From Singulisphaera sp. GP187 (GTDB lineage: Bacteria; Planctomycetota; Planctomycetia; Isosphaerales; Isosphaeraceae): a stretch of 64,000 nucleotides of DNA. Below the pieces are notes generated by a model that saw only the letters and a program-made list of their open reading frames with translations, searched no databases and was not told where the DNA came from. The first letter of the stretch is position 1; every line of letters starts with the position of its first letter. The stretch covers positions 5,173,501-5,237,500 of the forward strand of contig NZ_FSRB01000001.1 of assembly GCF_900129635.1 (NCBI RefSeq), read 5' to 3'. Shown one piece after another: positions 37,495 to 46,728 of the stretch. A program made the position numbers and the translations under genes.

Positions 37495-40049
37495 TCACCG
37501 TTTCTTCTTTGTCTTTGTCGGCTTCGTTGTTTTCTTCTTGGGGGTGCTTCGGCTCGACCCGGTCGGTGGCGGGCCCGGGTCGATTCGGCGACCAAAGAAG
37601 GGAATGTCGTCCTCGTCTTCGTCGTCCTCATCATCATCGTCGAAAAACTCATAGGAAGGTTCCATGTCAATGTTTGCGAACATGTCGGCAAACGATTGAG
37701 GGAACCTACCTCTCGGGCCTCCGAAGCTGGGGAAGGGCATTCCGAACGGGCCGCCGAATGCGTGGGAAATGATCTCCTCGATTTTCGACAAGATTGCTTT
37801 GAGGGGGGGATCAGTTCGGTTTCCTTGGGGTCGCTCGAGGCCTGGGCGAGCTTGAGGGCCTTGTCCAGATCGATCCGGATCTGATGCAGGTTGGCGTGGT
37901 GCGGCCCCTTCGCGAACTCGTTGACGGCGACCAGGAAGGGGAACCCGGCATAGTCCGGGAAGTTTTTCAGACCGCGCCTGGCCAGCTTCTCGAGGAGCTC
38001 TTTCGCATCGACGGACTCATGGTTCAGGAACGTGCAAATGTTGATCAACTCGTCGCGGCGAAAGTGGACCCGCGACGACCGCTTGAGGTACTCGGTCAAT
38101 TGGTGGACGTGATGGCTCAGACCTGTGTAGTTGACGTGACCGCCGAGATAGATGATGAGAAGCTCGGCCAACTTCCCGGCCGTCTCACGATTGCCTTTCT
38201 TCGCCAGCCCGACCTCCCAGAGGTGGTTGAAGCGATCCATCGTCGCTTTCGGGAGGTCGTAGCGCGCCCCTTCGATCAGGATCGCGAGCCAGAGCGGAGT
38301 GGGCTCGCCGAGCAGCTTCTGAGCGGCCTTGAGGAATTCCTCGGCGCGGTCGTCCTGGCCCGCTTTGAACTCGAAAACCGCTCGGCGCGCCAGATAGAGG
38401 AACGACTTGGTCTGCTCCGACCCGACCGCCTCGGCCAGCGCGAACTCGGCGCGCCCTTCGTCCCAGCGCTCCTTGAGGGCGTGATGACGGGCGAGAGTAA
38501 CGTGTGCCGACCATTCCAGCTCGCGTAAGGCTTCGTCGAGCGGCTTGAGCACGCGTGCCCGCTGAACCAAGGGCAGCGCCTTGCCGTGCTGGTCCTGCCT
38601 GAAGTGACGATGGATCAGCCAGAGCAGCGTGTCGTAGTGGTTGGGGAACGCCGCCAGGAGTCGGTTTGCGGCGACCTCGGCCCGGTCGTCCTGGTCCCAG
38701 TTTTCGTAAGTGTGGAGGAGGGATTCATAGCCGGCCAGGAACGTGGGATCGACCTGGAGGCTTGCTTCCAGGCACTCGATCGTCCGCCTTCGCGCGTACT
38801 CGAGATCCTCGCTGGTTGACGGAGTATCAAACAAGTGGTCAAGGTCGGGGTCGGCCCCTTGGGCGAACTCGTGTCCCAGGTGGTTCCAGACCAGGGCCTG
38901 GGCCCGATTGCGTTCTTCGGGGCTGAAGGTCGGCAGGATCTTGAGATCCTCGAGATAGGCTTTCCAGAACTTCTCAGAATCCTCGAAATCCCCATGCGGA
39001 CCATCTGCGATCAGGGCGCGGAGGCGATTCCAGCGCGGGTCGATCGACAACGGTTCGGCCGCCCTCACGAAGTTCCCGACCAACTGCCGCGCCTCCCTTG
39101 GCGAGGCCTGCGCGGTGTGTTCCATCAAAGGCCAGAGCAGGATCCGGGTCAGACGCTCGGCGAGCCGCGGGTCGACCCGCCGCAGGTTGAAACGGAGATG
39201 GATCAGGAGCGAAATCGCGTCATCCCATCGGTTGTCGTTCAGGAACTGTTGGAATTGCTCGAGCTGGGTGATGAGCTCCGCGCCGAAAACCGCGGACTCG
39301 ATGACTTTGAGGTTTGAGGCGGTGGCCGTGCCGGTTGTGGTTGTGGTCTGGGACGGTTTCTCGATCAAGCTCCTGAGGCTCTGCGCGATCCGAGCGGCGG
39401 TACGTTCAGGGTCGAGCCGGTCCCAGTTGGCGGCCACTTGCTCGTCGTCGCGACGGCGCAGGGCGGCCAGCCCGCGCACGAAGTAACGCCAGTCGGCAAA
39501 CGGTGAGCTGCGGGCAATGCCCCGCAACCGGTCGAGGGCCCCTGCCTCATCCTCGGCGTCGAGCGCCTCCAGGGCCCCTCGGATCAAGGCCGATCCCTCG
39601 CGGATCTCGGTCAAGGCGGCGGGGGCCCGCTTGGGGTCGAGCACGGCCTGGTCGGCCGCCGTGAGGATCAGGCGCGCCCGGTCCTCCGGCGCTTCCAGCC
39701 GTTCTCCCATCGCCATCGCCGCGCTCGACAGCCCGACCGCCAGCAAGAGTGGAACCAGGTCCGCCGGCAGGCCCGGGTCGGTGACACCGAACTCGAGCAG
39801 GTGCTGGGCCACCTCCGCCGCCGACGTCGGCATCGCTTCCCGGTGGAGTTGCTGCGCCCTCAGGAAGTAGGCGCGTTCGAGCAAACGGTGGTTCTCCGGA
39901 GTGCTCTCGTCGCGGTAGCAAAGCTTGGCCTGTTTCACCGCGTCCTTGAGTCGCCCCTTCTGAATCAGGTGCTCCACCTCCTGGGCGGGTGATCGTTTTG
40001 TAAATCCGGGTTTCATCTCGACCCGCTTGCGGTCTTTGTGCTTCGACAT
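37495..40049 (-). CDS. Large TPR-like helical protein, frameshifted at a C7 run
   Basis: Residues 1-746 (from 40049) form a helical, TPR/HEAT-like protein with no named domain (LLERAYFLRAQQLHREAMPT, AGYESLLHTYENWDQDDRAE). At 37803-37809 a run of seven C on the coding strand breaks the frame. Reading on without correction gives an implausible Ser/Arg-rich tail to 37485. With one extra C the protein continues LKAILSKIEEIISHAFGGPF, an acidic stretch, and a Lys-rich end (TKPTKTKKKR) at 37495, 6 bases before the J-domain start. First gene of the chaperone operon. Could be a sequencing error, a mutation or slippage. Confidence 0.7.
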
Positions 40050-40444
40050 AGGCCGTCTCGTTGCTTTGGACTGGGCCGAGCGGTGGCTCCCGAGAGTCTC
40101 TTTAATAAGATTCTACCTGACTTTCGCGTCCCTCTGGAAATCCTTTCCCACTTCACTCGCGACCGCGGCCGGACCCGTCCTTGGTTTCGGCTTGGAAAGT
40201 CTCGCCGTTCAACCTGGCGAAATTCTCGGCCGCCACGCGGCCACTCCGAAGGGGCGTCGTCTCTAACGCAAACTGCTTGCCGATTTGAGACTTAAGTGCG
40301 GTGAAATCATCGCCTTGGACGTTGCGTCGGGGGGCTGAAATGGGTACAATTGAACCCTTGCCAGGTCGCGCGCCCGGGCGGTCTATTACTTGTGGAGGGC
40401 CTGGGGCACGGCGGCGGCGCGTTCGACGAGGGAGCGATGGATCT
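40050..40444. other. Divergent promoter region between chaperone operon and gyrA
   Basis: About 395 bases separating divergent genes. No clear consensus promoter was identified; an open frame from 40301 is in frame with gyrA but lacks GyrA homology. Confidence 0.4.
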
Positions 40445-43126
40445 GTGAGTACTGCTTTACCGCCGGCCGATCACTTGCGGCCCTTGCCTCTCAATATCGA
40501 AGAGGAGCTCAAGGAGAGCTACCTCAACTACGCGATGTCGGTGATCATCAGCCGGGCCCTGCCTGACGTCCGCGATGGCTTGAAGCCGTCGCAGCGGCGG
40601 ATTCTGATGGCGATGCTCGACCTGGGACTGAGCCCGGGAGGCTCGACCAGCAAGTGCGCCGGGATCGTCGGCGAGACGATGAAGCGGTATCACCCGCACG
40701 GCGACAACTCGATCTATCCGACCCTGGCCCGCATGGCGCAGTGGTGGAACATGCGCCACCTCCTGATCTCCGGCCAGGGGAACTTCGGGTCGATTCACGG
40801 GCTCCCTCCCGCGGCGATGCGGTACACCGAGGCCAAGCTCAGCCCGGTTGCCGCCGAGATGCTCGAAGATATCAAGCTCGACACCGTCGACTTTCAGCCG
40901 AGCTACGACGAGAAACACCAAGAGCCTCGGGTCTTGCCGGGCAAGTTTCCCAACCTGCTCGTCAACGGCTCCGGGGGGATCGCCGTCGGCATGGCCACGA
41001 GCATCCCGCCCCACAACCTGGGCGAGGTCTGCGACGCGGTCGTCGCCTGGATCGATAACCCGCTCATCGAGCTCGACGAGCTCCTCGAGATCATTCCGGC
41101 TCCGGACTTCCCCACCGGCGCCACCATCTGCGGCCGGCACACGGTGCGCGAGGCCTATCGCACCGGCCGCGGCAAGGTGATCCTCCGCGCCAAGTACACG
41201 ATCGAAGAGCAGAAGGACGGGCGCTCGCAGATCATCTTCACCGAGATCCCGTACCAGCTCACCAAAGAGCCGCTCCTCAAGAAGCTGGCCGAACTGGTCA
41301 ACACCGACCGGGTCACCGGCGTGACCGACATCCAGGACGAGAGCGGCCGTAAGGAGCCGGTCCGGATCGTCGTGAAGGTCAAGAAGGGGGAGGACCCCAA
41401 CGTGGTCCTCAACCAGCTCTTCCAGTACTCGCCGCTCCAAGACTCGTTCAGCGTGATCATGCTGGCCCTGGTCGACGGCCGGCCGCGAACCCTGCCGCTC
41501 AAGGAGTTCCTCCGACTCTTCGTCGAGCACCGGGTCAATGTGATCCGCCGCCGGACCCAGTTCCAGCTCCGCCAGGCGCGAGCGCGGGCCCACATCCTCG
41601 AAGGCTTGCTGGTCGCGCTCTCCTACATCGACGAGATCATCCGGGTGATCCGGTCGTCGGCCAACCCCGTCGAGGCGCGGGCGCGATTGATGGGCCTGGA
41701 AGTCTCGGCCGAGATTCTCCGCCGCGCCCTGGACGACCCCGACGCCAAGGCCGCCACCAGCCTGACCCGAATGCAGGCCGACGCGATCCTGGCAATGCGG
41801 CTCCAGCAGTTGACCGGCCTCGAGGCCGACAAGCTCGGGGGCGAATACAAGGGGCTCAAGCGGGATATCGCCGAATACGAGCGGATCCTGGGCGACGAGC
41901 AGGTGATCCTCGACCTGATCCGCGCGGATATGCGCGAGCTGAAGGCGAAGTACGCCAACCCGCGACGGAGTGTGATCGACCTCGAGGAACTGGGCGACTA
42001 CGACAAGGAAGCCCTGATCCGCGAGGAGTACATGGTGGTCACCGTCACCCACGACGGCTACATCAAGCGACTCCCTCCCAGCACCTACCGCGCCCAGAAC
42101 CGCGGCGGCCGCGGGATCACCGCGGCGAACACCAAGGAAGGGGACTTCCTCGAGCGGATGTTCGTCGCCTTGACGCACGACTACATCCTCTTCTTCACCG
42201 ACCGGGGCAAGGTCTACTGGCTCAAGGTCTATGACCTGCCGATGGCGACCCGGACCTCCGGCGGCCGCGCGATCGTCAACCTCCTGCAACTGGGCGAGGG
42301 GGAAAAGATCACCGGCCTGATCCCGGTCCGCAAGTTCAACGAAGACGAGTGCCTGATGATGGTCACCCGCCGCGGGACGGTCAAGAAGACCGAACTGACG
42401 GCGTTCAGCCGCCCCCTGGGCCGCGGGATCATCGCCCTTGGACTTGATGAAGGCGACCAGCTCATCGGCGTGGCCCGGACCAAGGCCGGCGATCAGGTCG
42501 TCCTGAGCACCAGCCAAGGGATGGCGATCCGGTTCGACGAGTCCGACGTCCGCGCCATGGGCCGCCCGGCACACGGCGTTCGTGGGATCGGCCTGCTCGA
42601 TGACGACGAGGTCATCGGCATGATCGTCGCGAACGGCGAGGACGACCCGGCGAGCATCCTGACCGTCTGCGCCAAGGGGTTCGGCAAGCGAACCATCCTG
42701 ACCGAGTACCGCTCGCAACGTCGAGGCGGCAAGGGTCTGATCGACATCAAGACCACCGACCGCAACGGCCCGGTGGTGGCGATCGCCAAGGTCACCGAAG
42801 CCGACGAGGTGATGCTCACGACGACCAGCGGTATCCTGATCCGCACCCCGGTCGCCGACATGCGCGAGATCGGCCGGAACACCCAAGGGGTCCGCCTGAT
42901 CCGCGTTGAGGAAGGGGACAGCGTCAGCAGCCTCGCCAAACTCCCCGAAGAGGAGCTGACGGCCGACGTCGAACTCGAAGTGGACGCCGCCGAGCTCAAC
43001 GCCGCGGCCGCGGCCGTACCCGTCGACGGCGAAGCCGTGGGCCACATCATGGACGACGGCGTCGGTGACGCTGAGGCCAGGGACCACATCGACGAGCCGG
43101 ACGTCGATGACGAACCGGTGATTTGA
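40445..43126 (+). CDS. gyrA: DNA gyrase subunit A
   Basis: 893 aa from a GTG at 40445; an upstream in-frame ATG at 40301 would add 48 non-homologous residues. Starts into LNIEEELKESYLNYAMSVII, then SRALPDVRDGLKPSQRRILM. The catalytic Tyr is in AAMRYTEAKLS. The C-terminal beta-pinwheel carries the GyrA-box (SQRRGGKGLIDI), which separates gyrase from topoisomerase IV. An acidic tail (DELTADVELEVDAAE...) follows. Cuts and passes DNA to introduce negative supercoils with GyrB; gyrB is not in the window. Confidence 0.95.
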   Translation: MSTALPPADHLRPLPLNIEEELKESYLNYAMSVIISRALPDVRDGLKPSQRRILMAMLDLGLSPGGSTSKCAGIVGETMKRYHPHGDNSIYPTLARMAQWWNMRHLLISGQGNFGSIHGLPPAAMRYTEAKLSPVAAEMLEDIKLDTVDFQPSYDEKHQEPRVLPGKFPNLLVNGSGGIAVGMATSIPPHNLGEVCDAVVAWIDNPLIELDELLEIIPAPDFPTGATICGRHTVREAYRTGRGKVILRAKYTIEEQKDGRSQIIFTEIPYQLTKEPLLKKLAELVNTDRVTGVTDIQDESGRKEPVRIVVKVKKGEDPNVVLNQLFQYSPLQDSFSVIMLALVDGRPRTLPLKEFLRLFVEHRVNVIRRRTQFQLRQARARAHILEGLLVALSYIDEIIRVIRSSANPVEARARLMGLEVSAEILRRALDDPDAKAATSLTRMQADAILAMRLQQLTGLEADKLGGEYKGLKRDIAEYERILGDEQVILDLIRADMRELKAKYANPRRSVIDLEELGDYDKEALIREEYMVVTVTHDGYIKRLPPSTYRAQNRGGRGITAANTKEGDFLERMFVALTHDYILFFTDRGKVYWLKVYDLPMATRTSGGRAIVNLLQLGEGEKITGLIPVRKFNEDECLMMVTRRGTVKKTELTAFSRPLGRGIIALGLDEGDQLIGVARTKAGDQVVLSTSQGMAIRFDESDVRAMGRPAHGVRGIGLLDDDEVIGMIVANGEDDPASILTVCAKGFGKRTILTEYRSQRRGGKGLIDIKTTDRNGPVVAIAKVTEADEVMLTTTSGILIRTPVADMREIGRNTQGVRLIRVEEGDSVSSLAKLPEEELTADVELEVDAAELNAAAAAVPVDGEAVGHIMDDGVGDAEARDHIDEPDVDDEPVI

Positions 43127-43148
43127 GGCGAAAACCGCTTTAGAGGAT

Positions 43149-43191
43149 GCCCGCGGTTCCCGAATCGATTGTGTTCTCTGGGACCGCGGGC
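43149..43191 (+). terminator. Hairpin after gyrA
   Basis: GCCCGCGGT and ACCGCGGGC arms, extended by CCC/GGG with one bulge, around a 16-17-base loop, 23 bases after the stop. No strong T-tract. Confidence 0.5.
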
Positions 43192-43427
43192 GCCCCGCCC
43201 GCATTCTTGCTTCGTGGGGACGGTTGAGCCTCCGGCATCTGGATATCGCTCCAGACCGCGCGGGTCAGGGATGATCCGTGGCGAGGCGAAACGACAGCAA
43301 GCCCGCAAGAAAGTCTCGACTTCTCAATTTGGTGGTGTGAAGATAATCAACGTCATGGACGAACGCCTGCCGTTCAAACGATTGGATTTGAGCTAAATCA
43401 CAATAATGATTCAGAATGGGGGGTCAG
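43192..43427. other. Intergenic region
   Basis: No gene recognised between the gyrA hairpin and the HSDR_N-type gene. Confidence 0.3.
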
Positions 43428-44579
43428 ATGAGCGAGGCGATCGGTGCCTACGTGAAGCGCGTGAGAGAACTCGCCGACCACGTGAGAGGCAATGAGCAGG
43501 CAACCAAGCAAAGTCTGATCGGTCCTCTGCTCACGATCCTCGGATACGATCTGACCGACCCCCGCGAATGCGTTCCCGAATACCGCACCGATTTCGGCCC
43601 GGGTCGGTCGGTCAAGCCCATTGATTGGGCCTTCTTCCAAGGTGGCCGGCCGATCTTCTTCGTCGAGGCCAAGGAAGTCGGTAAGAAGCTTCCCGGTTAC
43701 GACGAGCAGTTAGGCGATTACTTCGCGAAGTCGACCGACGTCAAGCTGGGCATCCTGACCAATGGAGTTCAGTGGCGCTTTTTCACCGATGTCGCGCACG
43801 CGAATGTGATGGACAAGGAGCCGTTCATCAAATGGGACGTTCTGTCCGATGACGAGCCTCCGTTCGATTTTCTGACCCTCCTTCAAAAATCCCAATACAA
43901 TCCCCAGTTGATTCGAACGTTCGCGGAGCGCAAGCACGCGCAAAACCTGCTGGTTGGGGAACTCAGTCGACTGCTCGAGCCGTCATTCGAGTTTGTCAAA
44001 ATTGCGATTACCAACATCGAAACCCGGATGCTCACGAAGACAGTCCTCGAGTTTTGGAAGCCCGTTGTGGCTAACGCTCTCGAGGAATGGGTCAAGCAAC
44101 GCATGCTTTCGATGGTTTTGAGTAGTCCTTCGTTAAGCGATGCCACCTCCACAGGCAACAACGCGCCGCCGAAGATCGAAACGACCAAGGAAGAACTCGA
44201 AGGCTTTGCCACCATTCAGCGCTTGCTTGGCGACGATCGTCCGATTGCGTATGAAGACACACTCTCCTATTTCAAAATCCATTTGCCTGAACGACGCACG
44301 TGGGTGATGTGCCGACTCTACTTTGATCGGAAACGCCCCTGCGTCTGGGTGCCCATTTCCCTGGAACAAACGCAGCAACTCGTCCCTTCCTTGCAGAGTA
44401 TGGTCTCGCAACTGGGTTGGTCTTGCGTGAATCTGGATTCGTACGCGGATCTCGAGTTGCTGGGTGAACTTCTTCGGTTGGCCTGGGATCAGCAGCGGCA
44501 ACTCCATCCGGCGACTTCAAGTTCGGTGAGCTCACCGAGCGAGCCGGACATTCTTGATCCTTTGCTCCCGGTTTCCTGA
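43428..44579 (+). CDS. Type I restriction HSDR_N-like nuclease-fold protein
   Basis: 383 aa. The ATG at 43428 follows GGGGGG 4-10 bases upstream. The N-terminal half matches stand-alone HSDR_N/COG4748-type proteins: a PD-(D/E)xK nuclease fold with ECVPEYRTDFGPG, VKPIDWAFFQ and FFVEAKEVGKK (Asp and ExK). No helicase or methyltransferase follows, so it is not a complete type I system. The C-terminal 150 residues are unknown. Could be an orphan defence nuclease or DNA-binding relic. Confidence 0.75.
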   Translation: MSEAIGAYVKRVRELADHVRGNEQATKQSLIGPLLTILGYDLTDPRECVPEYRTDFGPGRSVKPIDWAFFQGGRPIFFVEAKEVGKKLPGYDEQLGDYFAKSTDVKLGILTNGVQWRFFTDVAHANVMDKEPFIKWDVLSDDEPPFDFLTLLQKSQYNPQLIRTFAERKHAQNLLVGELSRLLEPSFEFVKIAITNIETRMLTKTVLEFWKPVVANALEEWVKQRMLSMVLSSPSLSDATSTGNNAPPKIETTKEELEGFATIQRLLGDDRPIAYEDTLSYFKIHLPERRTWVMCRLYFDRKRPCVWVPISLEQTQQLVPSLQSMVSQLGWSCVNLDSYADLELLGELLRLAWDQQRQLHPATSSSVSSPSEPDILDPLLPVS

Positions 44580-44629
44580 TCGATTGGCCGATTGGTTCAG
44601 GCGATGTTGGGGTGTGTGCGAGGCGAGTC

Positions 44630-44860
44630 ATGCCAACTCGCGAGCAACGCCTGAACCAAGACTGGAAGTGGGCCTTGAGCGAAGGGAGCCGGCACTTCGA
44701 GGAGAAGAGCGCCATCCAGGATGCTTTGCGCAAGATCGCCCGCCGGCTCACCGATCTGGGGGTTCCTTTTGAGTCTCTCGGCGGGTCGCTTGATCCGTTG
44801 GATTCGATAGGCCTTGAGCTTGTCCGATTCGGCGTGGTGGTCCCACTCCCACTCCCTTGA
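44630..44860 (+). pseudogene. N-terminal remnant of a nucleotidyltransferase-like protein
   Basis: The reading EQRLNQDWKWALSEGSRHFE, then AIQDALRKIARRLTDLGVPF matches the start of a planctomycete nucleotidyltransferase-like (AbiEii-type fold) family recalled to continue with a VVGG...DVDLLV core. Here the sequence departs right after GVPF and stops at 44860, so the catalytic core is missing. Confidence 0.5.
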
Positions 44861-45128
44861 CTTGTCGGGCAGGCTGAAGTCGATCCGTCAGGATGGAGAC
44901 GGTTGCTGACGGAGAATCAGAACGATTATAACTATGTTGCTTATTTCAAGAAAAAAAGAAGCGGTTGCTTGATGAATTGCGGTGATGTATAAAATGCGGT
45001 TTCGTTTATGGTATGCCCTGCCCTCTTGACTTCCCCACTCCCCCGGCTGACAACCGTCTTGTGAAACATCACGGCGGGGGGATAACAGGGTGAACCTCCC
45101 GCTTTTGAGCCATGGGGAGGACACGACA

Positions 45129-46079
45129 ATGAGTTTGCGGAGTGTGCTGAGGGGCGGCTTTTTCTTGATGCTCGGGCTGGCGGGGACTGCGTCGGCGGAT
45201 CTGCAAGCCGCGGAGGCGCTGACGCCCAAGGCGCTGAGTGAGCGGCTGGCGACCGCGCCCAAGGGCGAGGATGCGGAGCGGCTCGCGAAGGAAATTCGCG
45301 CCTGGTTCGGCAAGGACAACCTGCTCAAGGGGGCGAGTCCCAAGGTTGACGGGCTCGAGGTGGCCTGGGCGATCGAAGTGCCGGGCGAGGGCGTGGCGCC
45401 TCGGGTGGTCGCTCTGGAAGGCTCGTTCAACTTGCCCTTGGTCCGGATCGGCACGACCGACGTCTATGCGGCCACCATCCCGCTGCCGGACGGGGCCGCG
45501 ATGCGCTGGGCGTACGAGGTCTCCGGGAAGCGGGTCGAGCGGGTCCTCAAGCCCAACCAGCGCGGCGCTGACCAGCTTGAGGTCTACGCCACGCATCCCG
45601 ACAGCGTGCCCCGGTCCGACGTGCCCAAGGGCAAGCTCACCCAGCAGCCCCCCTGGAAGAGCAAGATCTACGACGGCACAAGCCGCGACTGGTGGGTCTA
45701 CGTCCCGGCGCAATACAAGGACGACACCCCAGCCTGCGTGATGGTCTTCCAGGATGGCGGGGGTTATAAGGACTTCGTCCCGACCGTCTTCGACAACCTG
45801 ATCGCCAGCGGCGAGATGCCGGTTACCGTCGCCATTCTCATCAACCCAGGCAACGGACCGGGCGAGCAAGGCCGCGGTCAGCGAAGCGTCGAATACGACA
45901 CCCTCTCCGACCGGTACGCGCGATACCTCCTCGAGGAGATCCTCCCCGAGGTCGAAAAGACGGTCAAGCTCCGCCACGATCCCGACAGCCGCGCCATCTC
46001 CGGGGCCAGCAGCGGCGGCATCTGCGCCTGGACGGTCGCCTGGGAACGGCCCGACGAGTTCCGCAAGGTTCTCTCCTGA
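45129..46079 (+). pseudogene. Enterochelin-esterase-like hydrolase, 3' end lost
   Basis: 316 aa remain. The ATG at 45129 follows GGGAGG and has a signal peptide (GGFFLMLGLAGTASA). An N-terminal sugar-binding-like domain (residues 90-160) precedes the alpha/beta-hydrolase (SRDWWVYVPAQYKDDTPACV, VFQDGGGYKDF). The nucleophile Ser is in SGASSGGICAWTVAWERP, but the protein ends at DEFRKVLS and lacks the Asp and His that complete the catalytic triad. The break coincides with the change from host-type to element-type sequence, so integration probably cut the gene. Confidence 0.75.
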
Positions 46080-46133
46080 GGGAGTAGGCGATCATAACAA
46101 ACACAGACTGAGGCTCGATCTCTCGATCTAAAG

Positions 46134-46361
46134 TCAATAGTCGTCTCGGCCGCCTACCGTGAGCGGAGGATTGCCCCGCCTAAGTTCCACGAGGAATGAT
46201 TCCTCAGGATCAATCATCACGGCCTTTTCTTGGTGGTACTCGTAAATCTGGCAGCCATATTTAAGGTCGCGGCAGACGCCACCCATCGTGACGTAGACCT
46301 CATACCCCGGCGACCGTGCCGCGATCAGTTTAAGCTTCGCGATCAGTAGCTCGATTTGCAT
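46134..46361 (-). CDS. Hypothetical small protein
   Basis: 75 aa from the ATG at 46361 (MQIELLIAKLKLIAARSPGY). Resembles small phage-type proteins with a YEVYVTMGG-style beta strand and acidic end, but no domain is recognised. First gene inside the element, just after the esterase break. Confidence 0.55.
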   Translation of the reverse strand: MQIELLIAKLKLIAARSPGYEVYVTMGGVCRDLKYGCQIYEYHQEKAVMIDPEESFLVELRRGNPPLTVGGRDDY

Positions 46362-46447
46362 TTTGGCCTCCAAACAGAAAAGCCCGGATGCCGCCATTAT
46401 AGCGGAAACCGGGCAGGATGAATTCCGGGAAACCGCGAATCCTCTTC

Positions 46448-46597
46448 TCAGCAGCCAGCCCTAGTGTCGACCGGATGTCCGATTTCAGGGCGGTATCTTT
46501 CTTTGATCGTCGACCATATCGCGATACAAGTGATCAGTGCCAAGATGATAGTAATCACTAATTCCACGGCGGTTATTCGGCTCTTTGTGTTTGTCAT
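46448..46597 (-). CDS. Small single-pass membrane protein
   Basis: 49 aa. ATG at 46597 with GAGAGG 6-11 bases upstream. Reads MTNTKSRITAVELVITIILA and continues LITCIAIWSTIKERYR, one membrane helix followed by a basic end. Too short for most gene callers. Function unknown. Confidence 0.5.
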   Translation of the reverse strand: MTNTKSRITAVELVITIILALITCIAIWSTIKERYRPEIGHPVDTRAGC

Positions 46598-46728
46598 CTA
46601 AACCTCTCGGTTGGGCCTATTTTTTCTGAAATCCAAGAAAGACTAAGCCCGACATTGAGTGGATGCAAGTCAAAAAGCGATTTACTTAAGAGCTGATCCA
46701 GAAGGCCCCATCCTTGGGGCCGGATTAG

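Noticed and set aside
37485..37802. Uncorrected C-terminal reading of the 854-aa frame
   Set aside because: Ser/Arg/Pro-rich shadow sequence; the neighbouring frame gives a more protein-like acidic and Lys-rich end.
40457..43204. 915-aa open frame opposite gyrA
   Set aside because: Complete antisense of a clear gyrA; composition is that of a G+C-rich shadow frame.
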